Positions 1 through 11,457 of a DNA stretch of 64,000 nt are shown here, piece after piece; position 1 is the first letter of the stretch; the number at the start of each line of letters is the position of its first letter. The stretch is taken from positions 1 to 64,000 of the forward strand of contig NZ_MKKC01000011.1 of assembly GCF_001942255.1 (NCBI RefSeq), written 5' to 3'. The notes below the pieces were generated by a model. That model was not told where the DNA came from and ran no database searches. It was given only the letters and a program-made list of their open reading frames with translations. Both the position numbers and the translations under genes were made by a program. This stretch comes from Nocardiopsis sp. CNR-923. GTDB taxonomy: Bacteria > Actinomycetota > Actinomycetes > Streptosporangiales > Streptosporangiaceae.

Positions 1-171
1 ATGCGTGGGGGCGAGGTCGTGGAGTTGGGCGACAGCGACAGTGTGTATGAGTCGCCGTCCTCGGAGTACACGCGTCAGTTGCTGGGGGCGGCGCCGGTGC
101 TGGATCCGGACGAGGCTCGGCGCCACCGCGCCGAACGCGTCGAGCGGCGCGCGGCGCAGCAGTCCGTCTAG
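1..171 (+). CDS. Oligopeptide/dipeptide ABC transporter ATP-binding protein, C-terminal end (partial)
   Basis: Only the last 56 codons are in the window; the gene begins to the left. The visible text reads G-E-V-V-E-L-G followed by a tyrosine-threonine-arginine-glutamine-leucine-leucine stretch. This is the C-terminal signature of the Opp/Dpp-type importer ATPases (the extension after the ABC domain, classified as oligo_HPY), ending in a charged, Arg-rich tail. The protein would power uptake of peptides or similar solutes at the inner face of the membrane. A strong hairpin follows 19 bp after the stop, so this is probably the last gene of its operon. The substrate cannot be told from this fragment. 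Confidence 0.7.
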   Translation: MRGGEVVELGDSDSVYESPSSEYTRQLLGAAPVLDPDEARRHRAERVERRAAQQSV

Positions 172-190
172 CGAGACGCCGATCGTCCAG

Positions 191-226
191 CGACGCCGGC
201 GGCGGGACTCCACGCCGCCGGCGTCG
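191..226 (+). terminator. Intrinsic-type terminator hairpin after the ABC transporter gene
   Basis: A perfect 14-bp inverted repeat (191-204 and 213-226) with an 8-base loop lies 19 bp after the transporter stop codon. There is no long T tract, as is usual for actinomycete terminators. It also lies beyond the 3' end of the convergent E1 gene, so it could serve both directions. Confidence 0.7.
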
Positions 227-355
227 TCGTCGCTCCGGACCTCGGTCACCGCCTCGCGGTGCCAGGCGCCGAGGACGTCCGGGACAGCGCCCTGGTCGGC
301 CTCGTGGAACAGTCGGCGTCCACGTCGGCTCGGTCCCGGTACCCCGACGTCGGCC

Positions 356-2595
<2,240 letters not shown>

Positions 2596-2742
2596 CGGGT
2601 GGAGTCCTCCGTGTCGATCGAGGGGCACGCCGCAGCGGCCGACGTGCGTGTGTTCGTCCACGATCGTTCCCACCGGGCCCGTGTGCCAAGACCCCCGGCG
2701 TGCTCAGGTCCGCACGACGGAGCACGCCAGGCCCCCAAACAC

Positions 2743-2770
2743 GACGAGGACCTCCTACGAGGTCCTCGTC
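2743..2770 (-). terminator. Terminator hairpin between phoX and the E1 gene
   Basis: A perfect 12-bp inverted repeat (2743-2754 / 2759-2770) with a 4-base loop, followed on the minus strand by GTGTTTGGGGG. It sits between the phoX stop and the E1 start, so it should insulate E1 from phoX transcription. Confidence 0.7.
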
Positions 2771-2839
2771 CACCCGGGATGAACCGGGGTTGTGTGGCGC
2801 GTCCGGCGGGGCTCGCACCCGCGGGCGCCGGAAGAGCGG

Positions 2840-4609
2840 TCAGGTCCCGATGATCCCGCCGTCCTCACGCCGCACCACGACGACGGCCGAGCGGGGGCGG
2901 CCGTCGCCGTCGTGGCCCGGCCAGTTGCTCACCGCCCTGGGGTCCGCCGCCGTCGGTTCGCCCAGCGGCGATCCCGACCACCCCGGTCCCATCACGGTCA
3001 CGAACAGGGTGCGCTGGTCGGGCGCGGCGCTGACCCCGGAGATCCCGCTGCCGCGCGGCCCGGTGAGGAACCTGCGGATCCGACCGGACTCGGGGTCCGC
3101 GCAGAGCAGGGCGCTGTTGCCCAGGGCGGCGCGCTGCTCGTCGGTGCCCAGGCGCGGGACGTCGGTCGTGATCCACAGCCGCCCGTCGTCTCCGACGTGC
3201 ACGCCGCCGGGCGCGCCGAACGCGGCCCGGTCGCGTCGTCGTCGCGCCGGGCCGGGCGAACTCGCGCCAGCTCATCACGGTGGCCCCGGCGTCGCCCGCC
3301 CCCTCGGTCCACGCCAGCACCCGGCCGCCGCCGTCCGCGCGGGCCTCCGGCACGTACACCTCGCCCGTCACCGGGTGCACGGTCGGCCGTCCGGGTGCCC
3401 GGAGTTGGGCCGCGCCCACGGCGAGAGCCGCCTCGCGTGCCCTCAGGAGCACGTCGGCCTGGTCGTGGAAGCCCTCGGTGAGCCCGTCGACGCCGTGTTC
3501 GAGCCGGAGCCAGCGGCCGGTGCCGTCCGTGTCGAAGCGGGCGACGTAGAGCGTTCCCTCGTCCAGCGGGCTGACGGTCGCGGTGCGCACCTCCCGCCAG
3601 GGGTGCTCGCCCACGAACTTGTACACGCGCGCGTCATCGGTCATGTAGACGACCGCGCGGCCGCCTGACTCGGTGACCGCGGCGCCGTTGAGCGCGAGTC
3701 GGCCCAGGGCGGTGCGCTTGACCGGGGGCGTGACCGGGTCCCAGGGGGAGATCTCCACCGCCCACCCGAACCGGTAGTGCTCGTCCGGTGACGCGGCCAG
3801 GTCGAACCGGGGTTCGTGCCGGTGCCAGCCGTAGGCCGACCCGTGGGCGGCCAGTCCGTAGCAGCGGTGGATCCGGGAGGAGCGCCAGTCCCGGTCCTCG
3901 GTGCCGAAGGCGTCGGCGAGGGTGCTCTCACCGGTCAGGTAGGTCCCCCAGGGGGTGACCGCGTGCGCGGTCCCGCCGAGTACCCCGCGTGCCCCGGCGC
4001 CCCCCGCCAGGATGTCGTGTCCGTGCAGGGGGCCGGAGAAGGTGACGTGCGAGGAGGGGGTGATCCGCCGGTTGACGTCCGTTCCCACGGCTCGCCAGCG
4101 GCCGTTGGAGAACCGGACGCGCAGTACCGTCGCGCCCAGGGAGACCATCTCCTTGGCCGTGCGTTCGGAAGTGGCGGCGCGTCCGCCGTCGGCGTGCAGC
4201 AGCACCGGGTCGGCGGCGGCGTGGTTGATCACGAGCAGTCCGTTGCGGGCGCCGTCACGGCTGGGGTTGACGGGGAAGTAGTGCAGTCCGGAGTGCCCGG
4301 TCCCGACCTGGAGCCGGGCCTCGGCCGAGGGGTTGGAGGCGTCGGGGCGCCACTTCGGGCCGAAGGAGTGCAGCGGCGCGCCCCAGGGGGCGATGACCTG
4401 TGCGGTGTAGCCGTGCGGGACAGTGACGCCGTCCGTGCGGCCGATGGGCACGGGGGTGAAGGTCACGTCGGCGCCGTCCGCGGGCGCGCGTGGGCGGGGG
4501 AGAACGGGATCCCGGCCAGTGTGGCGGCGGCGAGTGTGCCCAGCCCGGCGCCGGTGCACAGGGCGGCCCTGCGACTGGGGTGCGCGTCGTCGTTCGTGTG
4601 GTGAGCCAT
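2840..4609 (-). CDS. phoX: PhoX-family (DUF839) Tat-exported phosphatase, two frame breaks
   Basis: This is a secreted calcium/iron-dependent alkaline phosphatase of the PhoX/DUF839 family, about 590 residues. The N-terminus starts MAHHTNDD and has a twin-arginine signal ([18 protein letters not shown]) ending near PAHA. Recognisable family segments follow: [38 protein letters not shown], the GTYLTGEST region and, at the C-terminus, LWITTDVPR and [15 protein letters not shown]. The start at 4609 has AGGAGAGG just upstream. Frame changes occur near 4490 (just after the signal peptide) and near 3240, and they compensate each other overall. It would release phosphate from organic esters outside the cell. 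I found no convincing PHO-box repeats upstream. Confidence 0.85.
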
Positions 4610-4735
4610 GGCCCTCTCCTCGTCCCGGAGTGCCGTCATCGCGGCCCCGAACCCTGCTTTCCGTGATGAGAGAAACACACTCGGTCCGGAATCGGGCGCA
4701 CGTCGTGTTCGATCTGCGTGTCGTGCAGAGCCAAA

Positions 4736-4756
4736 ATGGAAACGGTTATCATTATG
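4736..4756 (+). promoter_or_regulatory. Zur box upstream of the zinc-free ribosomal protein genes
   Basis: ATGGAAACGGTTATCATTATG lies 30 bp before rpmG. It is an AT-rich, partly palindromic island in GC-rich DNA and resembles the actinobacterial Zur operator (TGAAAATGATTTTCA type). The genes behind it are the textbook Zur targets, which supports the call. The spacing fits repression of the promoter under zinc sufficiency. Confidence 0.6.
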
Positions 4757-4786
4757 TTCGAACGACGGGCCCCGAAGGAGGCATCC

Positions 4787-4951
4787 ATGGCACGCAACGA
4801 CGTCCGACCCGTCGTCAAGCTCCGGTCGACCGCCGGGACCGGCTACACCTACGTCACCCGCAAGAACCGCCGCAACACCCCGGACCGCCTGGTCCTGCGC
4901 AAGTTCGACCCGCGCGTGCGCCGACACGTCGAGTTCCGCGAGGAACGCTGA
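4787..4951 (+). CDS. rpmG: 50S ribosomal protein L33, zinc-free (C-minus) paralog
   Basis: A 54-residue protein beginning [19 protein letters not shown] and ending [15 protein letters not shown], full length for L33. It has no cysteines, so it lacks the two CxxC zinc knuckles of the C-plus form. It is therefore the paralog that replaces zinc-binding L33 during zinc starvation. The start has GAAGGAGG upstream. It opens a run L33-L31-L32 with gaps of 19 and 49 bp, behind a Zur box. Confidence 0.95.
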   Translation: MARNDVRPVVKLRSTAGTGYTYVTRKNRRNTPDRLVLRKFDPRVRRHVEFREER

Positions 4952-4970
4952 CCCGCCGCCAGGAGGCGAC

Positions 4971-5213
4971 ATGAGACCCGGAATCCACCCCGAGTACCAC
5001 CCCGTGGTCTTCCGCGACCGCGCGGCCGACTCCGCGTTCCCCACCCGGTCGACCGCCACCAGCGACACGACGGTCGAGTGGACCGACGGGCGGACCTACC
5101 CGCTCGTCGACGTCGAGATCTCCAGCGCCAGCCACCCGTTCCACACCGGCGCCGCCCGGGTGGTGGACGCCGCCGGACGCGTGGAGCGCTTCAACCGCAG
5201 CTACCGGCGCTGA
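4971..5213 (+). CDS. rpmE: 50S ribosomal protein L31 type B, zinc-free
   Basis: An 80-residue type B L31 ([20 protein letters not shown] ... HPFHTG ... [11 protein letters not shown]). It contains no cysteines, unlike type A L31, and so needs no zinc. A strong AGGAGG lies 5 bp before the ATG, and the gene follows rpmG by 19 bp. Its role is to free the zinc held in ribosomes when the metal is scarce. The surrounding Zur-type cluster agrees. Confidence 0.95.
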   Translation: MRPGIHPEYHPVVFRDRAADSAFPTRSTATSDTTVEWTDGRTYPLVDVEISSASHPFHTGAARVVDAAGRVERFNRSYRR

Positions 5214-5262
5214 CCGCGCGGGCGGAGGCACCGCCCCCGCACCCCGCAGGAAGGATCCTTCG

Positions 5263-5432
5263 ATGGCCGTACCCCAACGGAAGACGTCTCGTGCCAACAC
5301 GCGCACCCGCCGCGCGCAGTGGAGGGCCGCCAAGCCCGAACTGGTCCCCGTGACCATCGCGGCCGTGACCACCTCGTCCCCCGCCACCTCGTGCGGGCCC
5401 ACCGGCGCGGCCTGCTGCCCGCCCCCCGGTAG
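5263..5432 (+). CDS. rpmF: 50S ribosomal protein L32, zinc-free paralog, one-base frame break
   Basis: The N-terminus [20 protein letters not shown] is unmistakable L32. In the sequence as given the frame is lost after PELVPVTI. Adding one base near 5361 restores [19 protein letters not shown] and a stop at 5430-5432, giving about 56 residues, the normal L32 size. The restored tail has no CxxC motifs, matching the zinc-independent form and the two preceding genes. Read literally, the frame runs on to 5604 as meaningless proline-rich text. It has an AGGAAGG ribosome-binding site. A base lost in sequencing is the simplest explanation; a real mutation is possible. Confidence 0.8.
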
Positions 5433-5446
5433 ACGTCCGCGTCCCC

Positions 5447-5469
5447 GGGACGGGCCGCCCACCCGTCCC
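5447..5469 (+). terminator. Terminator hairpin after the ribosomal protein run
   Basis: Perfect 8-bp stem (GGGACGGG 5447-5454, CCCGTCCC 5462-5469) with a 7-base loop, starting 15 bp after the restored L32 stop. Its position right after that stop supports the restored L32 frame. Nothing else is evident up to 5600. Confidence 0.55.
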
Positions 5470-5600
5470 GCACCCGCAGCCGGTCTCCGGCCCACCCACC
5501 GCGCGACCAGCGGAGCTCCGGGCGCCAGAATCGAAACGCCGACCGCGAAACGCCCCGCCACGTGGTCGGCCAACCACCACCGGTCGGGCACCCTGGGGGC

Positions 5601-7989
5601 GTGACCACCCCAAACCACGCGCAGACCCCCAGCCCGGGCCCCCACCCGCGCGCGCCCCGCGCCACCCCGTCGACCTGCTCGTCGGCACGGTCGGGCTGCT
5701 CGCCGTCGCCGCGATCCTGCTCGCCGCACGCGTGCTGTCCGACGGCGATCCGGTCGCCGGACCGGCCGAACTGCGCGCGCTGCTGCCCCTGGGGCTGCTC
5801 CTGCTCGTCGCCGTGGGCGCCAACCTCCTGCTCATCGTCCTGGTCTGCTTCGTCGTCCTGCGCACCCTGCTGCACGGCCGCGTGCGTGACCTCGCCCGCG
5901 CGGTGGCGGCGGCGGTCAGCGCCTACGCCCTCGCGTCGCTGATCAACGCCGCGCTGGTCGCGCTCCTGGGCTCCCGCGAGGTGCTGGACACCCTCACCGG
6001 CATCCCCGACGACGTCTTCACCAACGCCACCCTCGGCTACGTCGCCGCCGCCATCTCCTTCACCCGCACGATGCCCACCGGCCAGCCCCGGGTCCGGGCC
6101 CTGCTGTGGACCGGCGTCGTCCTCGTGGCCGGGTGCGCCCTGCTCGCTCTGGTCACCAGCGTCCTCGCGCTCGTGCTGACCGTTCTGGTCGGTCTTGTGT
6201 GCGCCGCACTGGCCCGCTACGCCGTCGGGGCGGGCCCCGCGCCGCGCGCGGAGGGCCGCATCCACGCCGAGATGCACCGGTTCGGCATGACCGCCACCGA
6301 CATCCGCCAGGCGGGCACCGACGACGAGGGCAACCCGCGCCACGTCGCCGACCTGGCCGACGGCACCCGCGTCGAACTGGCCCTCATGAGCTCCGAGAAC
6401 ACCGCGGGGTTCTGGCGACGGCTGCGCGACCTGCTGCTCCTGCGCGGCCCGGTCGCCCCCCAGATGCTCTACGGGGTGCGGCGCCGCGCCGAGCACGCCG
6501 CGCTCATGAGCTTCTCGGCCCGCGCGGCGGGCGTCACCGTCCCCCGCGTCCTCGCCGTCGGCGAACTGGGCCCCGGCACCGTCATGCTGGCCCGCGAACT
6601 CCTGCCCGTGCGCACCCTCGACACCCTGGACGAGGCCGAACTCACCGACGACCTGCTCGACCGCTGCTGGTCGGCGCTGGGCGCGCTGCACCGCCGCCGC
6701 ATCGCGCACGGCAACCTCAGTCCGGCCGCCGTCGGAGTCCTCGACGACGGGCACGGCGCCGTCGCCTGACCGGGGTCGACCGGGGTGCCGTCGCCGCGCA
6801 CCAGCTCAAGACCTCACTGGACACGGCCGCCATGGTGACGCTGCTCGCGCTGCGGGTGGGGTCCGAACGCGCCGTCGCCTCCGCCGTGCGCGCCCTGGGC
6901 GTGCCCGCGGTCGCCGCCGTCCTGCCCCTGTTCCAGGCCGCCGGCCTGCCCTACCCCCTGCGCGAGCGCGTGCGCGCACGGTCGGATCTGCTCGGCCAGC
7001 TGCGGGCGCGCGTCGTCGAGATCGCCCCCGAAGCGCCCGCCGCCCCCGCGCGGTTGGAACGGATGCGGCCCCGCACGATCGTCAGCGTCATCGTGGCGAC
7101 CGTCGTCGGACTGGTCCTGGTCTACCAGCTCGCCGGCGTCGACCTGCGGGGCATCGGCGACGCCGACCCGGGGTGGACCGCCGCGGCGTTCGCCATGGCG
7201 ACCCTGTGCATGGTCGCCGGAGCGATGGTCCTCATCGGCTTCGTCCCGATCCGGCTGCCGTGGTGGCGCACGGTCCTGGCGCAGTACGCGGGCTCGTTCG
7301 TGCGGATCGCCGCACCCGCCGGGCTGGGGTCGATCGCGATCAACAGCCGGTTCGTGGTCAAGGCGGGCGCGCCGACGCCGCTGGCGCTGTCGGCGGTCGG
7401 CCTGAGTCAGCTCGTCGGGTTCCTCGTGCACGTGCCGCTCCTGCTGGTGTGCGCCTACCTGACCGGCACCTCCTACTGGACGGGCTTCACCCCCTCGCCG
7501 ACCGTCATCGGCGTGAGCATCGCGGGCACGGTCGCCGTCGGCGCGGTCCTGCTGCTGCCCGGACTGCGGCGCGGGGTGGTCGACCGGGTCGGGCCCTACC
7601 TGCGCGGCGTGCTGCCCCGGCTGTTGGACACCCTCCAGCGCCCGGTCGGGCTCATGCTCGGCCTCGGCGGGACGGTGCTGTTGACCGCGGGTTTCGTGCT
7701 GTGCCTGTACTTCTCGGTGCTCGCCTTCGCGGGGCCGGAGACGGGGGTCAGCCTGGTCGCCGTCGCGGTGGTCTTCCTGGCGGGCAACGCCATCGGGTCG
7801 GCGGCTCCCACCCCCGGCGGCCTGGGCGCGGTGGAGGCGGCGCTGATCGGCGGGCTGACCACCGTGGCGGGAGTGCCCGCGGCGGTCTCCCTGCCCGCGG
7901 TGCTGCTGTTCCGGGTGCTCACGTTCTGGTTCCCGGTCCTGCCCGGCTGGGGCGCCTTCTCCTACCTGCAGCGACGCGAGGCCGTCTGA
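5601..7989 (+). CDS. Membrane protein with kinase-like domain fused to a flippase-like (LPG synthase TM / UPF0104) domain, two frame breaks
   Basis: A protein of about 796 residues once the frame is joined. The N-terminal part has about six hydrophobic segments ([21 protein letters not shown] and onward to 6230). A cytosolic kinase-like middle follows (about 6270-7060; [18 protein letters not shown] is its catalytic-loop equivalent). The C-terminal half is a flippase-like domain with multiple helices and the family text [20 protein letters not shown]. Frame changes fall near 5660 and 6765. The start is uncertain: GTG 5601 is the likeliest, but the first 20 codons are in another frame than the first helix. 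The HGN loop replaces HGD/HRD and no DFG is seen, so catalysis is doubtful. A role in lipid translocation or envelope modification is inferred from the family only. Confidence 0.65.
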
Positions 7990-8005
7990 GGCCGCGCGGG
8001 ACGCC

Positions 8006-8560
8006 TCAGACCCCCTTCTCCAGAGTGGCGATCGCCCGGGAGAGCACCGACTCGAACTCCCGCGCCGCCTCCGCGCGTGCCCGCTCGGCGAGTTCCGCGC
8101 GCTGCTGCCCGACGCAGTCGGTGTCCGCCGGGACCTCGACGCAGGCGTCGCCCAGCTCCGCCGTCGAGACCTGCGGGGCGGGGTCCAGGTCCAGGGACAC
8201 CAGGACGAAGCGCACGTCGCCCACCCGCCCCCAGACGGCCCGGGAGAACATGTCCGCCCCGTCTCCGGTCAGGCCTATCGAGAACATGGCGCCGCCCTCG
8301 GGCAGGGAGGGCGACTCCTCCTCGGTCAGGCCGCCGTGCGTCTGGAGCGTGTCCGTGACCACCGTCATCTCCGAACACCGGTCGGGCGGGTCCGTGCCGA
8401 GGGGCGCTCGCCAGGGTCCGACGCCGCGCGCGCATGCGAAGTTCCGCCATGCCGGGAACCGGGAGAAAATCCGTTGCCGACCGGGCAGCGCCGCCCTAGC
8501 GTCGTCCCGGGGCGGCCCTTCCTTCCGAGCCTTCAAGAGCGGACACCTTGTCGGCCGCAC
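8006..8560 (-). CDS. Hypothetical protein, start unresolved
   Basis: Not recognised. The C-terminal 120 residues look like a real protein: TVVTDTLQTHGGLTEEES, a beta-rich middle (DVRFVLVSLDLDPAPQVS), then a helical end (VGQQRAELAERARAEAAREF). Two cysteines near GDACVEVPADTDC suggest an extracytoplasmic fold. The first 60 residues are low in protein character and no good ribosome-binding site precedes GTG 8560. A start near ATG 8368 or a lost N-terminus is possible. It points away from the next gene, which begins at 8622. Confidence 0.4.
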   Translation of the reverse strand: MRPTRCPLLKARKEGPPRDDARAALPGRQRIFSRFPAWRNFACARGVGPWRAPLGTDPPDRCSEMTVVTDTLQTHGGLTEEESPSLPEGGAMFSIGLTGDGADMFSRAVWGRVGDVRFVLVSLDLDPAPQVSTAELGDACVEVPADTDCVGQQRAELAERARAEAAREFESVLSRAIATLEKGV

Positions 8561-8621
8561 CGCACCGTCCTGGACATCCGGAACATTCCATCCTGAACAA
8601 CCACAACGTTAGGAAGACCCC

Positions 8622-8978
8622 GTGATCCCCGGCCACTGGAGACCGCACCGCCGCGACGAGGACGGCGAGCTGCTCGGCTACCTCGTCCCCGACGAGCGGG
8701 AGCGGCACGTGCCCGTCACCCTCTTCGGCCACCCGATGGGGGAGCCCGGCGACGAGCACGCCGCCCGCGCGGTCCTGGACTCCCACGGCCTGGCCTACCT
8801 CGCCGACCGGTGGCTGCTGTCGGTGCCCGACCAGGACGCGCCGATCAACGTGCGCATCGTGGAGGTCTCGCCGCGGCGGATGCGAGTGGCCAACGACGAC
8901 GTCGGCTACGAGCGGGTCCCCCTCGGGCACGTCTTCGTGCTCGACGTGCCCGAGGCCGGCCGGCTCCGGCGCGCCTGA
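8622..8978 (+). CDS. Conserved hypothetical protein, 118 aa
   Basis: Starts MIPGHWRPHRRDEDGELLGYL at GTG 8622 with AGGAAG a few bases upstream. The text is rich in charged residues and predicted strands (WLLSVPDQDAPINVRIVEVS, RVPLGHVFVLDVPEA). It has no signal peptide, membrane segment or cysteine. I do not recognise a named domain. It ends 4 bp before the convergent stop of the acyl-CoA dehydrogenase. Codon use and third-position GC are like the neighbours, so it is probably a real native gene. Confidence 0.6.
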   Translation: MIPGHWRPHRRDEDGELLGYLVPDERERHVPVTLFGHPMGEPGDEHAARAVLDSHGLAYLADRWLLSVPDQDAPINVRIVEVSPRRMRVANDDVGYERVPLGHVFVLDVPEAGRLRRA

Positions 8979-8982
8979 ACCC

Positions 8983-10776
8983 TCAGAGCACGTCCGGCGA
9001 CACGTCCAACACCGTGCGGTCCCGCGAGGCGACCAGGTCGAACCACGGTCCGGTGCGGGGGAGCTCGTGCCGGAAGAAGTACGCCGCCGCCGCGCGCTTG
9101 CCCTCGTAGAACGCGCCCTCGCGGCCGTGCGCCGCGACCAGCTGCTCCAACCACAGCCACGCGACCACCACGTGCCCCACCGCCTCCATGTAGGGGGTCG
9201 CGTTGGCCAGGGCCACGGCGGGGTCGCCGTCCGCCCACGCGTCGGCGGCGGCTCCCGCGACCCGGTCCAGCGCCCCGGCCAGGAGCTCCGCGAAGTCGGC
9301 CTCGGACCCGCCGAGCCCGTGCGCCCGCGCGACGGTCTCCCCGGCGGTCTCCAGGAGCACCCGCAGACGCGCGCCGCCGTCCAGGACCGCTTTGCGGCCC
9401 AGCAGGTCCAGCGCCTGGATGCCGTGCGTGCCCTCGTGGATCGCGTTGAGCCGGTTGTCGCGGTAGTGCTGCTCCACGTCGTACTCGCGCGTGTAGCCGT
9501 ACCCGCCGTGCACCTGGATGGCCAGGCTGTTGGCCTCCAGACACCACTGGGACGGCCAGCTCTTGACGATCGGCGTCAGCACGTCGAGCAGCAGGCGCGC
9601 TCGGTCGCGCGCCTCCTCGCCCGCGGCGCTTGCGGTCTCGTCGACCAGCCGCGCACTGTAGAGCACGAGGGCGAGCGCACCCTCCACGTAGCTCTTCTGG
9701 GCCAGCAGCATGCGGCGTACGTCGGTGTGCTGCACGATCGGGACCTGCGGCCTGGTCGCGTCCCTCTCGGCGAGCGGGCGCCCCTGGAGGCGTTCGCGCG
9801 CGTAGGCCAGCGACTTGAGGTAGCCGGTGTAGCCGATGGCCGCCGCCCCCGCGCCCACGCCGATCCGGGCGCCGTTCATCATGTGGAACATGTACTTCAG
9901 GCCCTCGTGCGGCTTCCCGACCAGGTAGCCCACGGCGCCCGCGCCCGCCCGGGGTGTGCGCGCCCTCGCCGAAGTTGAGCAGTGCGTTGACCGTCCCGCG
10001 GCAGCCCATCTTGTGGTTGAGCCCGGCGGGGACGACGTCGTTGCGCTCGCCGATCGACCCGTCGGCCTCGACCAGGTACTTGGGCACCACGAACAGCGAG
10101 ATGCCCTTGACCCCGGGCGGTCCGCCGGGCAGTTTGGCGAGCACCAGGTGGACGATGTTCTCCGAGAGTTCGTGGTCGCCCGCCGAGATCCACATCTTGT
10201 TGCCGAAGACGCGGTAGGCGCCGTCCCCCGCGGCCTCGCGCGCGTGGTGATGTCGGCCAGGGAGCTGCCCGCCTGCGGCTCGGACAGGCACATGGTGCCG
10301 GTGAAGCGGCCCTCGACCATGGGCCGCACCCACGTGTCGACCTGCTCCGGGGTGCCGTGCGCCAACAGCAGGCGGGCGTTGCCCAGGGTCAGGAACGGAT
10401 AGACGGAGGTGGCGGGGTTGGCCGCCTGGAAGTAGGCGCTACAGGCGCTGGCGACCACGTGGGGGATCTGCCCGCCGCCGACGGAGGCGGGCATGGACAT
10501 CGACCACAGGCCGGTCTCCGCGTAGACTTCCAGGGCCTTGCGGACCTCGGGGATGACGTGCACGCGTTCGCCGTCGAACCGGGGCTCGTCGGCGTCGCCG
10601 GTCCTGTTGTGCGGGGCGAAGTGGTCTGCGGCCACGCGTTCGGCGAGGTCGAGCGCGGCGTCGAAGGTCTCGCGCCCGTGCTCGGCGTAGCGGGTGCGCT
10701 CGGTGAGCGACTCCGCGTCCAGCCACTCGTACAACAGGAACCGCACGTCGCGCGCGGACAACAGGGTGGATGCCAC
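8983..10776 (-). CDS. Acyl-CoA dehydrogenase, about 598 aa, two compensating frame breaks
   Basis: FAD-dependent acyl-CoA dehydrogenase with the long architecture (N-terminal extension and C-terminal helical domain) found in FadE5/DmdC-like members. Visible motifs: GTMCLSEPQAGSSLADI (flavin contact), FGNKMWISAGDHEL, GYTGYLKSLAYARERLQGR, VHGGYGYTREYDVEQHYRDN and the LNAIHEGTHGIQALDLLGRK segment that contains the catalytic glutamate region of this subfamily. The start is GTG 10776, preceded by AGGAGG. Two frame changes, near 10235 and 9950, cancel out. It would catalyse the first oxidation step of a fatty acyl-CoA or thio-analogue. A palindrome typical of TetR operators lies just upstream. Confidence 0.85.
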   Translation of the reverse strand: MASTLLSARDVRFLLYEWLDAESLTERTRYAEHGRETFDAALDLAERVAADHFAPHNRTGDADEPRFDGERVHVIPEVRKALEVYAETGLWSMSMPASVGGGQIPHVVASACSAYFQAANPATSVYPFLTLGNARLLLAHGTPEQVDTWVRPMVEGRFTGTMCLSEPQAGSSLADITTRARPRGTAPTASSATRCGSRRATTNSRRTSSTWCSPNCPADRPGSRASRCSWCPSTWSRPTGRSASATTSSPPGSTTRWAAAGRSTHCSTSARARTPRAGAGAVGYLVGKPHEGLKYMFHMMNGARIGVGAGAAAIGYTGYLKSLAYARERLQGRPLAERDATRPQVPIVQHTDVRRMLLAQKSYVEGALALVLYSARLVDETASAAGEEARDRARLLLDVLTPIVKSWPSQWCLEANSLAIQVHGGYGYTREYDVEQHYRDNRLNAIHEGTHGIQALDLLGRKAVLDGGARLRVLLETAGETVARAHGLGGSEADFAELLAGALDRVAGAAADAWADGDPAVALANATPYMEAVGHVVVAWLWLEQLVAAHGREGAFYEGKRAAAAYFFRHELPRTGPWFDLVASRDRTVLDVSPDVL

Positions 10777-10798
10777 GGCCGCCTCCTCAAGGATCTCA

Positions 10799-10812
10799 AC
10801 CGACTGGTCGGT
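10799..10812 (-). promoter_or_regulatory. Putative TetR-type operator upstream of acyl-CoA dehydrogenase
   Basis: ACCGAC-TG-GTCGGT: two perfect 6-bp arms around TG, ending 23 bp upstream of the GTG start. This motif shape is common for TetR-family regulators of lipid and CoA metabolism. The regulator is not encoded next to it. Confidence 0.45.
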
Positions 10813-10921
10813 ATGGTAGCGGCTGCGGGGAACGCGTACGAGACCGGGGTCGACGCACCGCGGGACGCAACCGTGACGCCCTAGGCTGGAGAACCCGACG
10901 ACCCTGGAGGAGAACCCGCCC

Positions 10922-11389
10922 ATGTCCGACGCCCACGACCATGCGCGCACCGTCCTGCTGCTCAACGGACCCAACCTCAACCTCCTGGGCACCCGCGACC
11001 CCGGCCAGTACGGCGCCGCGACCCTGGAGGAGGTCGAGCGGCGCGTGGTCGAGCTGGGCGGGGAACTGGGCGTGGAGGTCGTGTGCGCCCAGAGCAACAG
11101 CGAGGGCGCGATGGTCGACCACGTCCACTCGGCGCGCCACTGGGCGGGGGTGGTCCTCAACCCGGGCGCCTACGCGCACTACAGCATCGCGCTGCGCGAC
11201 GCGATCGACGCCGTCGAGGCGCCCGTGGTGGAGGTGCACATCTCCAACGTCCACGCCCGCGAGGAGTTCCGCCACACCTCCGTGACCGCCCCGGTCGTCG
11301 CGGGCTACGTCGCCGGGTGCGGGGTGTTCGGCTACGAACTGGGACTGCGCGCGGTCCTGCGGCGCGACGCCGAACGCCGGTCGCGGTAG
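10922..11389 (+). CDS. aroQ: Type II 3-dehydroquinate dehydratase
   Basis: A 155-residue enzyme converting 3-dehydroquinate to 3-dehydroshikimate in the shikimate pathway. It shows the type II signatures LLLNGPNLNLLGTRDPGQYG (with the catalytic Tyr loop), QSNSEGAMVDHVH, NPGAYAHYSIALRDA and VEVHISNVHAREEFRHTS (catalytic His). The length is right for the dodecameric type II family. The ATG follows CTGGAGGAGA. It reads divergently from the acyl-CoA dehydrogenase with about 145 bp between them. Confidence 0.95.
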   Translation: MSDAHDHARTVLLLNGPNLNLLGTRDPGQYGAATLEEVERRVVELGGELGVEVVCAQSNSEGAMVDHVHSARHWAGVVLNPGAYAHYSIALRDAIDAVEAPVVEVHISNVHAREEFRHTSVTAPVVAGYVAGCGVFGYELGLRAVLRRDAERRSR

Positions 11390-11457
11390 GGGCCGGGGTC
11401 CCACCCCGCGGCGCCCCGGCGGGTTAGCGTGGCCCCACGGCCAGAGCGAGGAGGGTC

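Noticed and set aside
4610-4735. PHO box in front of phoX
   Set aside because: I looked for GTTCACC-type direct repeats spaced by 11 bp and found none convincing.
5201-6754. 517-codon minus-strand open frame over the flippase-like gene
   Set aside because: Composition is Gly/Asp/Gln-rich shadow text; the plus strand has clear membrane helices and family motifs.
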